This document shows, one piece after another, positions 50,001 to 61,900 of a stretch of 64,000 bases of DNA. The notes under the pieces are model-generated. The model did no database searches, was not told the origin of the DNA, and was given only the letters and a program-made list of their open reading frames with translations. This DNA comes from Dipetalonema caudispina (lineage: Eukaryota > Nematoda > Chromadorea > Rhabditida > Onchocercidae): positions 1-64,000 of the forward strand of contig JABVXV010000141.1 of the NCBI GenBank assembly GCA_013365325.1, written 5' to 3'. The position numbers were made by a program, and so were the translations under genes. How positions within the stretch are numbered: the first letter of the stretch is position 1; the number at the start of each line of letters is the position of its first letter.

Positions 50001-50602
50001 AATCATAAGGGATATTAATTTTGTTTTGTTTCAAAACATACCTGTCTACTACTGTATGTGTGTATTACTGTACTAACTATCACAGTAATCGTTGTTTTAA
50101 TGCTAAAAAGTACCTGTTTATTGTATGTGTATTATTGTGTTAATTATTATAAAAACCGCTGGCTTGCTATATTTTGATCATTTTATTCTTATGAGTAACA
50201 ATATATAACAAAATGAATCACTGGTAATATTAATATATTAAAGAAAGAAAGAAAATATTTGAGTGAATAGTAAGAATAATTATACCTCATATTATATCAT
50301 ATATTAGCAATTTCTGTGATAAGAACCACTAAGATTAATTTTAAATTTCAATTTTTTAATTGTCATTTTAATCATTGAAATTTAATTTGTAGTTTTCAAG
50401 TTGATTAAAAATAGCGTATTGTAAGAGTAAGGTTAATATATGAATAAGCTATGAATTAGAAATAAATAAAAATTTATTGTACAATAATACTTACCGAGTT
50501 ACCGTTATTAAGATGGTTAAAATCGGAGAGGTAACTTGAACGAGATGGCGGTAATAATGGGGTACGGTAATGAGCAGATGAAATACTAGGCAAAGCGCAC
50601 AT
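47075..50602 (-). CDS. Four-span membrane protein, family not recognised
   Basis: Five exons: 50602-50504, 49363-49250, 48823-48540, 47590-47505, 47268-47075. All phases close, giving 258 residues. The first 70 residues are polar, with Pro, Ser and Arg (PPSRSSYLSD, PSPCSRRIHSMQRKPPLE), and are probably cytosolic. Four hydrophobic spans follow: LLVLALMSIVSILFAFTSLL, IASSLSLIAVTTSISTFLLS, IVYTAWFFAVLFFIIG and GAAFGIASTAVCTAGLMHCI. The first loop has SIQWRTATVESSDL. The layout (short loops, first extracellular loop longest, Trp near its start) is like PMP22/claudin or Clc-like four-span proteins, but no diagnostic motif is present. Exon 1 uses GTAACT at 50503 rather than a stronger GTAAGT seven bases further on, because only the former keeps frame. 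Confidence 0.78.
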
Positions 50603-52944
50603 ATCGTTTATTTCATTAGTTTATTCCTAACAAATACGTAGATTATTATAGTATCGTGGATATGGATGGGAACCTGAAAATAATTAACTGAAGAGTTAAA
50701 GTTTCAAATATTGAATTAACAAGCGAAATTTGATCTGAATTTTTGAAATCATCTTAATTACAAGTTTCATCGCATCATATGTTGTTATGAGTGTGGGAGA
50801 TGAAAAACATTTCAATCTTCAATAGCCAATGATTTAACAAGTCAGTTGAAAATGGCAAAAAATGTCAAGTAGTTCAATCAAAGTTAATTAGAAGTAAACA
50901 ATAGTCATCAATTCAACAATATTCACAATATTCATCAATTATTCATTTTACAGTAATTAATAATCGTAATCCATAATTGCGATAATCATCAATGGGAAAG
51001 ACAACTAACGTTGTAAATAGAGGATAAACAAAAACATCGCTTCATGCAGTGTTTTTCAAACTAAAATTATAGCTTCAAAATAATTCAAGTATTTCTGTCG
51101 TTAAGATAAATATTTATAATTTAGCATCAAATCAATAACATTAGGAATAATCAGAATCATCTCTTAGCACCAATAAACTAATCGCAACAAAATGAGAATT
51201 TTTATCGTAGTTTTAAAATGATTCGGTTAACTTTTAATTCATTCTTCAGGTAATATTTGAACTACCTGATCCTTGATTGCTATCTTGCGGCGATAATTTT
51301 ACAACTTCTCTGAAGCTTCTGCGTTTGGTAATCATCAAAACGCTACTGCCTTCAGATGGAAACAATGATTCTATGGGTGATAAATTATTGGTAACATTGT
51401 CAGTAGACGATTAATTAATTAAATAATTGCAACAGATGCATCACTAAACATGTAAGTCTATATTAATCAAAATTGCTCTAAAACAGAATCATCAAAATTC
51501 AATTAACACCAATACATTTTCTATCCCTTTATTCTAATAACAGATGGAGGATTTCATCGTTTTTCTTCTCTTACATTCAATCAAACATCATTCTTATGCG
51601 ATTCATTTTGATAAATTGCCTAACCAAATGGCAATTTTTAAATAAATCTTTGGTATTATGTCGAAATTTTATGGAAAGAAAGGGAATTTCATAAATTTCA
51701 ATGCAAAATATAACCAATTCTAAAAATTGTTTTCTAAATTCTTACTCAAAATTATGAAATTCGCGAATATTTTCTCGAAATTTACCATTGAAATTTCAAA
51801 ATTTTTGAACTGTAAATTCCAAGAATTTGAAAAAAAGCTTTTTTTAGCCATAAATTTGTCAAAATACGATGGAATTTTCAAAGAAAAAATTTTTCCTTTA
51901 CAGAAAAACGAGAAAATTCAGTTGTTAAATTTAGTTTCGTAGCAAAATTGAAATAATAGCAAAGAGAAGGGGAACGAATGATATATGAAAGGGGAAACTT
52001 ATCGTTAAGAATTTATAATGCAGCAAATTAACCGTATATATAACTTTTAACTCCTAATAAATTATCATCCGCCAAATTATCCCATTATCAAAAGGGCCAT
52101 ATTATCCTCTTTTGAATCGTTCTATTCAATTAATTTCATTATTCAAATCACAGTGATGTAGAAGAAGAAATTAGAAAATATACAAATAGTAATTTACAGT
52201 TGGAACCGGTTGTTACGTAAGTAAATGAAATGACAGTAGTGGAAAGAGAATGATAATTGCGGAAAAAGGAAAGAAATATATTATCAAAAATTGAAAAAGA
52301 GGAAAAAGGTTTAAAATCTTATAAAAGATCAAAAAAAAAAAAAAAAAAATTGTAATTTAAAATAACATTGTATAGAAGGAACTTTGTATGGGAATTAATT
52401 ATTAACCGATGGAAGGATATTTTGGAAATACAATGATAAATACAAATGCTGATAGATTTCTAAGCTGAAATTGGAATGAAATAAAATTTAAAACATTTAT
52501 TTTCAATCATCCGTAAGTTATAACTTAAATTTAGTTCAGTTATTCAGAAGTATAAAGATATCTAAGCTTATTTTATATGGAATTTCGCTATAAATTACGC
52601 TATAACTACAACAGAATAATGATTACACATTACAATTAACATAGTTCACTTCTAAAAGTGTGAAAAGTAGTAAAAAGTGATAAAATGAAAATTAGCTGTG
52701 AAGTATTGGAAAAAGATATTTGCTAACTAACATTTGAGCCAAAAGAAGAACCATCTGCAAATCATCGATGATGGTTGCAAACGATATAAAGATGAATGGT
52801 GAAATGAGATGAAGGATTCCGACCTATCATATTAATCTTAGTACTATCAGTCGGCAATATTTCTTTGATTTTTTGAAATGGGAAAAAGTAAACATATGGC
52901 CAAGAAATTTTTCACTTTTCAGAAGCAGTGTAAATTTAAAAATT

Positions 52945-52977
<33 letters not shown>

Positions 52978-55053
52978 ATACACGATGACCTGTGACCTTT
53001 ATAAAATCACCTATACATATGGTCAGAAAAATTCCCACATATATGTATTTGTATACAAATATATACGATCATAGTGATAGGATTTCAGCAATAAGTTCCG
53101 ATCGTTGCAATAATCAATTTCTCATTCTTTTCTGAGTGTTAAACAAAACAGTAAAATTTGAGTATTTCAACAACTGCATAAATTAAATCCCAGAATAACG
53201 AAATTCGTCCAAAGATTGAATAATTTTTATCCTAAAATTATTGTAGTACTTTGCAGTCAATTATACTTATCCAAATTCATCTTAATTCATAAAGTTAAAT
53301 CTTTTTGGATAAGTCTTCAGATTTGATTCAGATCAAATACAAATTTAAAATTTATTTGAAGTTTAAAAGTAGCAAATTCCAACAATTTTTTCCATCCATT
53401 TCAAAAGTATTCCCGTTCTATTCAGGAAAGTTTATGTATGAAATATCATGTATGTAAGTTTGTTTGAAGTAAAATTAAAATTTAAAACTTGTTTTATACT
53501 TAAAAACCTTACAATTTCTATTTGATAGCCTTAAAATGAGACGATATAAATCAAGAAAAGATAATTTGTACAAAATTTTTTAAGTCTGTTTCAATTACAA
53601 ATTAAAATTCAAAATCTGTTTAATATTTGAAATTTTACAATTATTTTGCATATAAAACCTTTAAAGTTTGTTTTAAATAAAAATTAAAAATCCAAAATTT
53701 ATTTTATACTTAAAAAATTTCACCTTAAAATGGGTAAAAGGTAAAGAGTAAAATTGTTTGAAATGAGAGGAAGATTTATTCCAAGCAGAGGTGAAAGAGA
53801 AAGGGAGAGGGAAAGTGAAAGAGAACAACCATCTATCTATTTGTTCCTTACGCTTCTTCTTCTTGTTGGGTCAACGAATCAACAAAATAGTTAGTTGTAT
53901 GAATGAATGTTTCTGTTTCTTTCCTATTTCCCTCCTTTTTTTCTTTTCTCTTCTCTTTCTACCTTTTTCCCTCTCTCTTGTGCTATTCAAAAAAAAAAAA
54001 AAAAAAAAGAAAAAAAAGGGAAGAGAAAATTTACGAATGAATAGAGGAGGAAAGGCGTTATAAAGGGGAAAAGGGTCAAATTGATTGCATGCATATATAT
54101 ATACATACATTAGTACAACTGCTAATTATTTAATTATTTAATTTAAAATTTGATATTTTAATTCATTGACCAATTAATTGGAGATTTTAAATATAATGCA
54201 GAAATCATTATTCTAAGTATTTATACTTTTATTGCTACTTTAATACTATAATTATTGATAATTAATAATTTCAACATTTTGATCCAAAAAAAAAAAAAAA
54301 AACGCAATTCGTTTTCGGAATTTTAACGTTTTGCAGAAAATTCACTTACATATGTCAATAGGAATTTTTTTTTCTTACCGTTAATCAATGGATTACTTTG
54401 TTATTATTCCTTTCCTATTTTCAGATTTTACCATTATCACTCAGTAGTTATTTCACGTTCGTTTTAAATAATTCACCGAAATCCTAAATAATTTGCTTAA
54501 CTAATTTAACTTGTTAACTACTGCAGCATACGGATAAGTAATTTAGTGGTGAAAGTAATGCGTTAAAGTCCAAGGGATCTCATTCTCTCCTCAAAAAGTA
54601 AATTATTTAAATTCGTCTAGGACATAAATAATTTCATAGCGTCCCATACAATTCGTCCTGGATGTTGTCGTTATTATCATTATTATTAACATCGTTGTTA
54701 TTATCATTATTGCTGTTACTATTAATATTGTTGCTGTTGTTATTGTTATTACTATTATTATTGTTGTTGTTGTCTTTATTATTGTTATTATTATTGATTT
54801 ATTTCTTTTCTATTTTCAACATTTTGCGAAGGATGAAATTGTAATAGTTATTGAAAGGAATATGTTATATTTTAGAACAAAATATTTGTCTATTTGTATC
54901 TTTGATATTTGTATTAATTCATTAGTTTAGTTAAAACTAGATATTTATTGTACTGAATTGAAATGCTTAAAATTCGATTTAAATTTAAAAAGTTGGTTTT
55001 GAAAAAATATATTCAGTATTGAAGTTACAGATTTGCATGCTTAATCGTTCCGG
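50603..55053. other. Divergent intergenic region, tetraspan gene (-) to dynein gene (+)
   Basis: About 4.4 kb without a supported gene. It contains a (TA)n tract near 52945-52980, poly(A) runs (52331-52350, 53991-54020, 54286-54302), a purine/pyrimidine-rich stretch around 53780-54060, and a triplet repeat at 54662-54800. Both flanking promoters should lie here. Confidence 0.5.
54662..54800. repeat. ATT/GTT triplet repeat
   Basis: A run of TTA, TTG, ATT and GTT triplets with interruptions. Its + translation as poly-Leu/Ser is a repeat artefact. It lies about 0.25-0.4 kb upstream of the dynein gene start. Confidence 0.9.
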
Positions 55054-58000
55054 ATGCCTCCAACTGGTTCCTTAAATTTGTCACTTCAGGTGGCCGGTAA
55101 TGCGACTGTAAACACGACTGGTGGAAATGATGACGAAAGGATCTGGTTAGTCTTTTTTATTCTAGGGAGGAATTGTGGAAAAACTCCTGAAATTTGAATT
55201 GATTTTCTGTTGATTATTTCATGAAGGCTGAGGTTGTTAAAGGAAAGGCCTGGAAAGGAGAGCAGAAAGGAAGTGTTGTTGTAAAAGTGGAGATGAAAGG
55301 AACAAATTGCAAGAGGAACAGGTTTAATATCTTACCGAAAACTTATGTTTGGGAAACGGATCTTTCGTTGTTAGAAGTTGCCAGTTGTGCCTTTTCAAAG
55401 GAATAAATATTCCAGATGTCTGAATCTATAGGTTTAAATTGATTTCAGGACTCAAATATTATCCGAAGTAAGCGCTAATGGTATCAGTAATAGCTCACCA
55501 GGAGCGATTCTCTTCCTAGGTAAAACTACAAAAAATTACTTACTTCCCTAAATTTAGGGGGGATTTTTTTTACTTTCCTAGTAAGCAATCTTTGTAGTTC
55601 TTGTAGGTCTTGTTTGCTAAGTAATTCAATGGACATTTGTCTTGGCTGCTAAAATTTAGGTGTAGTGACTACCTGACAGGAAATTACCACAAGAAAACTA
55701 AACTCGAAGCTGAGGTAAGCATGAAATAAAACCTCAGCTTGAGAAAATATAGGAAGGAATGTTGTTGTAGAAAATGATCTAATAATTTACTCTAACGGCG
55801 TTTATTAACAAAATAAATTGCAGAAGCTTGTTTGCCGAATAAATCATGTATTGCATTGCAGGAAACAGACAGAGTGGCAAAAGTTGGTTATTGAACAGAC
55901 TTGAGAAACGAGAAACATCTGGTCGTGGTTCTGCGCTTGAGTACCACTTCTTGAATGTACATACGGATTACAGAGATGTAAGCTATGCATATCAGTTAGC
56001 TTCTGCAGGTACGTCTATCACATATAATTTGATTGTTTTTACTGAATGGAAATTCCTGCTGAGGCAATTGAGCGTGGGGTAGGAATAACTTTCGGCATCA
56101 TAGTGTTTGAAGTATAGTAGGTTTTATTTTGTGAAAACACCAGGATATTATACTAAGAAGTTCCAGGTAAAGTGAGTCGGACTGGCATTTTGAGGCTTTA
56201 AAAATTATTGTAGTAGGTTTCAGACAAACTACCAAGATATCTAATTTCATGCATAATATGGTCTTCGGATCTGTGCATAATAATGCAACATCTGATTGCT
56301 TCAGTTATTTAGAGATTGCAATTTTAGGTGCCGGTGTTGCACCTGGCGAAAGCGTTACACTCCCGGTATGGGTTTTGGATGGAGATGTGGCGTTTGCACC
56401 TTTGGTGAAATTTGCTTTAACCGCACCGTTAGCTAAAAGCATTGTAATATTATGTGCGTCAATGCAAGAACCCGGAGTAATATTACCGTCGTTGAATAAA
56501 TGGATTAAAGTGATAGGTGATCAGATCGAAAATATATTTGACAAAACTACCGTGACGGATGCTCGCAAATCACGTAAGCTGTTCTATAACATTTCTATTT
56601 GTAGACGTAAGTTGTACGTAATTCCTTCATAAAAACTTTGCTGTATAGACTTTAAATTCTCAAAAATGAAAGCAGGAAGAAATCACACTTATTTCATCTG
56701 TCTAGCTTTGCGTTTGAAAAGAATGCAAAGATCATTTCAGAAGAACTATTTTGGCAAGAGTATGTTGAACCACTGGATAGCTCAATGCAAAGCGACAAAA
56801 TACCATCCATGGAAACAGAACATGTATGTTCGTACTTTATGATATTATTCGTACCTCGATACTAATCAGTAGGTGAATAATTCTTTGCATTCTCTCTCGC
56901 TTCGCTGCTTTGTATGGCTCTTTTTTGTCCGGTTAAAAAGAAAACAAAGGTGTTCGAGGCATTTTGTTCTAGGTATTGTTACCGTTGGATCAAAATATCT
57001 TGACCCGAAATACCGGTGCTGCACTAGTAGTTGTACTAACGAAGAGTGACTTGGCACATAGTGAAATGTCTGATGATCAGCTCGATCGTTTACAATATCA
57101 CGTCCGCAAATTTTGCATGGCGCATGGAGCTGCTCTGGTAGGACATTTTTTATCACCAATGTTTCTTTCACGTTGGATATATATGTACATAAAAGTTTTT
57201 CATTCAATCCTTAAGGTATATGCGGACATATTTTAGGTTTACACATCTGCGAAAGAAGAAAAAAATACAGCTTTGCTGTACAAATATCTTGTTCATCGAG
57301 TCTGTGGAATGCCATTTACAACACCTGCTCAGGTTGTTGACAAGGATTCAATATTTGTGCCAGCAGGTTGGGATAATGAAAAAAAACTGGATATAATCAA
57401 GGAAGCGATCCCAGATGTGGATCATCCTTTAGAGGTTAATTTTCACTGATTATTTTAACAAAGCAAATAATGGAACGTAAAATGCGCAGCACATTTGATG
57501 GTTTGAAACTAAGCTAAACATTGTAAGCTTTCATTGAAATTTGGGTGTAGTCCTCAATAAGATCTATTTCTGATTGAAGGTGATAAGTAAGTCTTGCCTG
57601 GAATTCGTAGTTTAGTTCGTATTCCGATAAAGCATTTTAGCAAAAGGATTCAGGCAGTAAGGAAAACTTGATTTTTTTCATCTATAACAGATGGTACGTG
57701 AAAGACAGTCCGTACGGGAACAAATAATGGAAGCAGAGGAAGAGCAAGCGTTCCTACAGAAACTTGCTAGTGTCGAAGTTTCGTCACCGAAACGAACTGC
57801 ACCGCAAAAGCAAACAAGTGAAGGAGCGGACGGCAATTCTCCGCTAGTCTCCTTTTTCAACAATCTTCTTAGAACCAAGGAGGGTCAGGTTGGTTTCTTC
57901 CTTTGATTAATGCAAGTTTTTTTTTTTGATTGGATTATCTTTTTTTGAGATCGTTCAACTGAAGCCAAGCATAAAGAATGAACATTGCTACTTACAGGCT

Positions 58001-58156
58001 GCGCAAACGAATCGTGCAGTGGTTGATCCGCAAGCACAGTTACAAAGAATGCTGGAACAGGTAAACAGTTCGGCAACGTCATCAACGGCAAAATCAAGCG
58101 GAGAGCAACCATCGGTGACTCCAGAGTTAACTTCAACTCAGCAGCAGTCATCATAA
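55054..58156 (+). CDS. dli-1: Cytoplasmic dynein light intermediate chain
   Basis: The light intermediate chain ties cargo adaptors to the dynein heavy chain. Nine exons: 55054-55145, 55449-55519, 55862-56008, 56328-56573, 56741-56823, 56973-57137, 57237-57434, 57691-57888, 57998-58156. All phases close, giving 452 residues. The Ras-like domain has a Walker A-type loop ([11 protein letters not shown], about residue 55), then [30 protein letters not shown] (TKSD at the NKxD position), [19 protein letters not shown] and [17 protein letters not shown], a family signature. The C-terminal 150 residues hold [17 protein letters not shown], in the place of the adaptor-binding amphipathic helix, and a Ser/Thr/Gln-rich tail. 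The ATG lies 24 bases after a splice-like AAGTTACAG, fitting trans-splicing. Exon 4 has a second in-phase donor at 56607. Confidence 0.95.
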
Positions 58157-58974
58157 ATGTAATTCAAAGCTCAAAAAAAATAATTTGCTGAGAAGTGGTT
58201 TTGCTTCGAGATTATTGTTACCGAACGCGAAAATTTTAAACTGTCGGTGATGATTTTGGGGAAGTTAGACGATGGGAAATTACTTGTCCTTAAGCAATGT
58301 ATCGTCTATATCCCGTCTTCTCTGTATTATTTTATCTATGCCATATTTATTTGTACGATTGTTGCTACTTGTCAGTATTCTCGTGGTGTTCTTGGAAATA
58401 TGGTGATTTGACTGGAAACTCATAACTATACAGCCTAAGAGATATAGTTCTGGAATAATCTTAATGTCTTTATTTCCAAATTTATACCTTTTCTTTATTA
58501 CCAAGCTATATATCAAGTTTCAAATTATTGATTAGGTGCGATATACCTCCCCACGTTGTGTATGACTGCTTACAATGTAGGTCATTGTTTTCACGTCACA
58601 ATCTATCTACTTTTCCTTTTAGTGCGAAGGAATCCCTATTGAATTGTCATCCCAAGTTGAGCTTAAACCATGTAATTGAAGAAGGCTAATTTTTTATCCC
58701 GATAATTCAAGAAACTAAGAAATGAGTGAGAATCTTTATCTTATCCACTCCCAACGAATGAAGAATTCAGTTAAATTCTTCTTGTTGCTGTATATTTTAA
58801 TTGTAATCGCTTGCTTAGCAGTAACCCATCGATGAGCATATTTAAAAGAAATAAATGGGTGAATTCAAATAACAATGATTGTACTGTACACATCAATAGT
58901 TCACAAAAGAAAACATGATAACAAGATATTCCCCTCTTAAAAGATTACACAAGGTATCATATATTATTCAATTT
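58157..58974. other. Convergent 3' spacer, dynein (+) and Tudor gene (-)
   Basis: About 0.8 kb containing both 3' UTRs. No other gene seen. Confidence 0.5.
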
Positions 58975-61900
58975 CTACAAATTGGCGTACTCCAGACGAC
59001 CCTTCGCAAATGGTTGAAAAATTTCGAGATCTTCCTGGTAATTGCAGTCAAGCTTATAAAGCTCAGTATACATCGATGGTTTATAAGGTACCAAGTCGAA
59101 ACACGGATGTATTACTCGTTTTTCGATTCTCCTTAAATTAATTATGGATTTAAGATTTCGATAAAAACAGAGAATGCAGGTGGTCTGGGTAAAGAAAGCT
59201 AGAAATTGCTCGAAAATTTTCGAAAAGCGGAAATGTAACACGAATGCAACCTACAATCGTTCGAGGACGTCGATCACTGGTTCGTCATTCTCAAGGAAAA
59301 TATCTGCTCTATACGGTAGAGACCGTTTACATGGAAAGCGACGAATATTTACAACCGTGCCGATTGGTAAAATACTTCGTAGAATATCAGTTTCGGATCG
59401 ATGTGGATGAAACTGTGTGGAGTTTGGCAAACAACAGAGGTACATCTGAAAGAGATTAGAAACGATAAATCTGAAATAGAAAGCAATTAGTTTTTTCATT
59501 TTCGATATCGAATCTTTTGAACAAGTTTAGAATGCATTTATTCTTCTAAAACGATGGTTTAAATTCTCGGTTATTAATTGTTATGGACAATAAAGTGCAG
59601 ACAAACTCAGGAATTCTCTCACTCACTAAATACATTTGTTTAATTGAAGTGTTTCGAATCCAGAGGATAATATCAAACATTAACGATAACGTCTGACACC
59701 GAAGGTGATTCGACTGCTGCGCCACTTGGCACAACCTACTCTACCTCCAATTATGCATACACTTCTGATGAATGTAGTGACATCAGAGCGCCAAGAATCG
59801 AGGACAGATTTGAGCTTAACGGGGTTTGGTGTGACAGGACTGCTTGCCACTACACTAGTGTTGCCAACTCAAGGCTGTTTTATAAACTTCTGACATAAAA
59901 TGTATTTTGGTTCAAATGGAATTAATTAAAATTATGGAGACTAAAATTTCAGTTCAAAAGCAAAGATACAGAAGCACATTCAAATAAGCATTAAGTAAGC
60001 TTATATGATTTTTCAGTTGGATGGGAAAAGGATCAAGATAAACTTGTTGAAGTTGCTATGATCAGCTTATTGCTTAGATCCTTCAATGAAATTAAATAAA
60101 CTTGAGAGAAATGTAATAAGCTCATCAAGATTACGCTAAAAACATACCGATGATAAAGATGAACTTTATTAATATTTCAAAAGACTGTCAATTGACAAAT
60201 ATTCCGGAGATAATGAGATTCATTAATGAAATGTCTAACTTACAAGTGGTGTTTCCGAGAATTCTCTCGTAAGAAGGCGTAAACTACCAGAAAGACAATC
60301 CAATTTTGGTAACTTCTTTTTCCATCCGTGATCGGCGCTGCGTAGTCTCACCATCTGATGTCCAACTTCCGCCACAATAACTCGGCAAGGACTACACTTG
60401 GAGATGTCATAATAAGCACAAGCTAACGCTGGTGTCAACCATTTCTCAGGAACAATTTTTAGCTCGGACCACTGAAACAGTTTAGTTTAGAATAAGAAGG
60501 ATAAAAGGAACGAAAAAAGAAAAATAAAAGAAAAGGAGGGAAACAAGAAAAATATGTTTTCAGAAATAATGATGATAACAAACAAATTGAACAAAACAAC
60601 TCTAACTAAAGAAGAATAGGAATGGTAATGAGTAATTCAAACTTTAATTAATTCAACAGATTGAAAGGAACTCCTTATGATTAACAAACGAATCTTACTT
60701 GATTTTAGGACTCAGATTTAACTTTTAAAAACAAATCAATCATAATCAAAGAACATAAATTAAATCTGCTTAAAAATCTGAAAAAATTTTAGGATATAAT
60801 TCTAGTAGGATGTGGTACTTGAATGCTGGAATAATTTTAAAAAGGAGAAAAAATCCGACCTAAGCATATGAATAGAAAATAAAATGTGAATACTGAAGAA
60901 GACATTTCAATAGAACCTTAATGAATAAGTGTTTTTCCAATTTCTCGATTGTCTTTTTGTGATATTCACTATGTAAATAAATGAATCGACTGTTTTCGAT
61001 ATGAGAAATGTAGAGTGGTTCATCAGTGATCGGCTTTTGTAATCTAAAAATTTGGCAAGTTATTACTCTTTTCCAGTCATTTGTACCATCATTTCAATTC
61101 CTTTTTTCTAGCATCAGTTCAAATTTATTTCATGCCTATGTGTTAATACTATTTTCATTGAAATTTGTTATCATATACTCATGATGAAGTAATAACTTTA
61201 CCTTTCCAAATGCAACACATATGTAGGCTGTAAGTATTCATCTTCGGAATTCTCCTCGCTCGTATAATCATTTAAAAAGTCGTCATCGTTCTAGAAATAA
61301 AATTTTAAATTTCAAAACGAACTTCATTTTCTTGATTTCGCAAGACAATCGTTTCAATATATCACTGAAGTATCACTAAAGTTTACTGATTTATGACAAA
61401 TAAAAAGGATGGATAACGGGGAAAAAGCAAAGAAATACATAAGCAAAAAAGGTAAAAGAAGATGAGTTTATTTTTTTTTTTTTGATGCTTTAACTTTATT
61501 AATACCAATTTTACTTTTAAGTATTGAATATCATACTCATTGCCTTAAATAGAGAAGAAAAAACTTCTAAGCATTCTCAACAAATATCATATAAATAAAG
61601 CTTAAAATCTCAAATTAATTCACCATTAAATGGCAGTTAACAAATTATACAGAAGATTTATACGACCGAATCGTCGGAAGCTTTACTCACAGATGAATAG
61701 CAAAATAATTAGATATCATCAAGTTTTTTTTCGGAAGCGGGATTGTCTATACGATTTTCACTTGAATGTATTGTCGTGAATGATAAAAACCATCCGGAGA
61801 GAGACTTTAATGAAATGAAAAGAAATAAATGCCAAATTATCAAATATCAAAACAGCAAAAGATACCATTCGAGTCAATTTTTTATTCCATCGACTCTCTC

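Noticed and set aside
53791..54110. Open frames on both strands
   Set aside because: Created by purine/pyrimidine-rich and poly(A) sequence. Lys/Arg or Phe/Leu runs are artefacts.
54662..54844. Poly-Leu open frame
   Set aside because: Translation of a TTA/TTG triplet microsatellite.
58915..59459. A + strand gene (MITRYSPLKRL..., then ...VRHSQGKYLLYTVETVY)
   Set aside because: The + frames need a roughly 43-base intron or a purine-only acceptor. The minus strand gives two phase-consistent terminal exons of the Tudor gene over the same bases.
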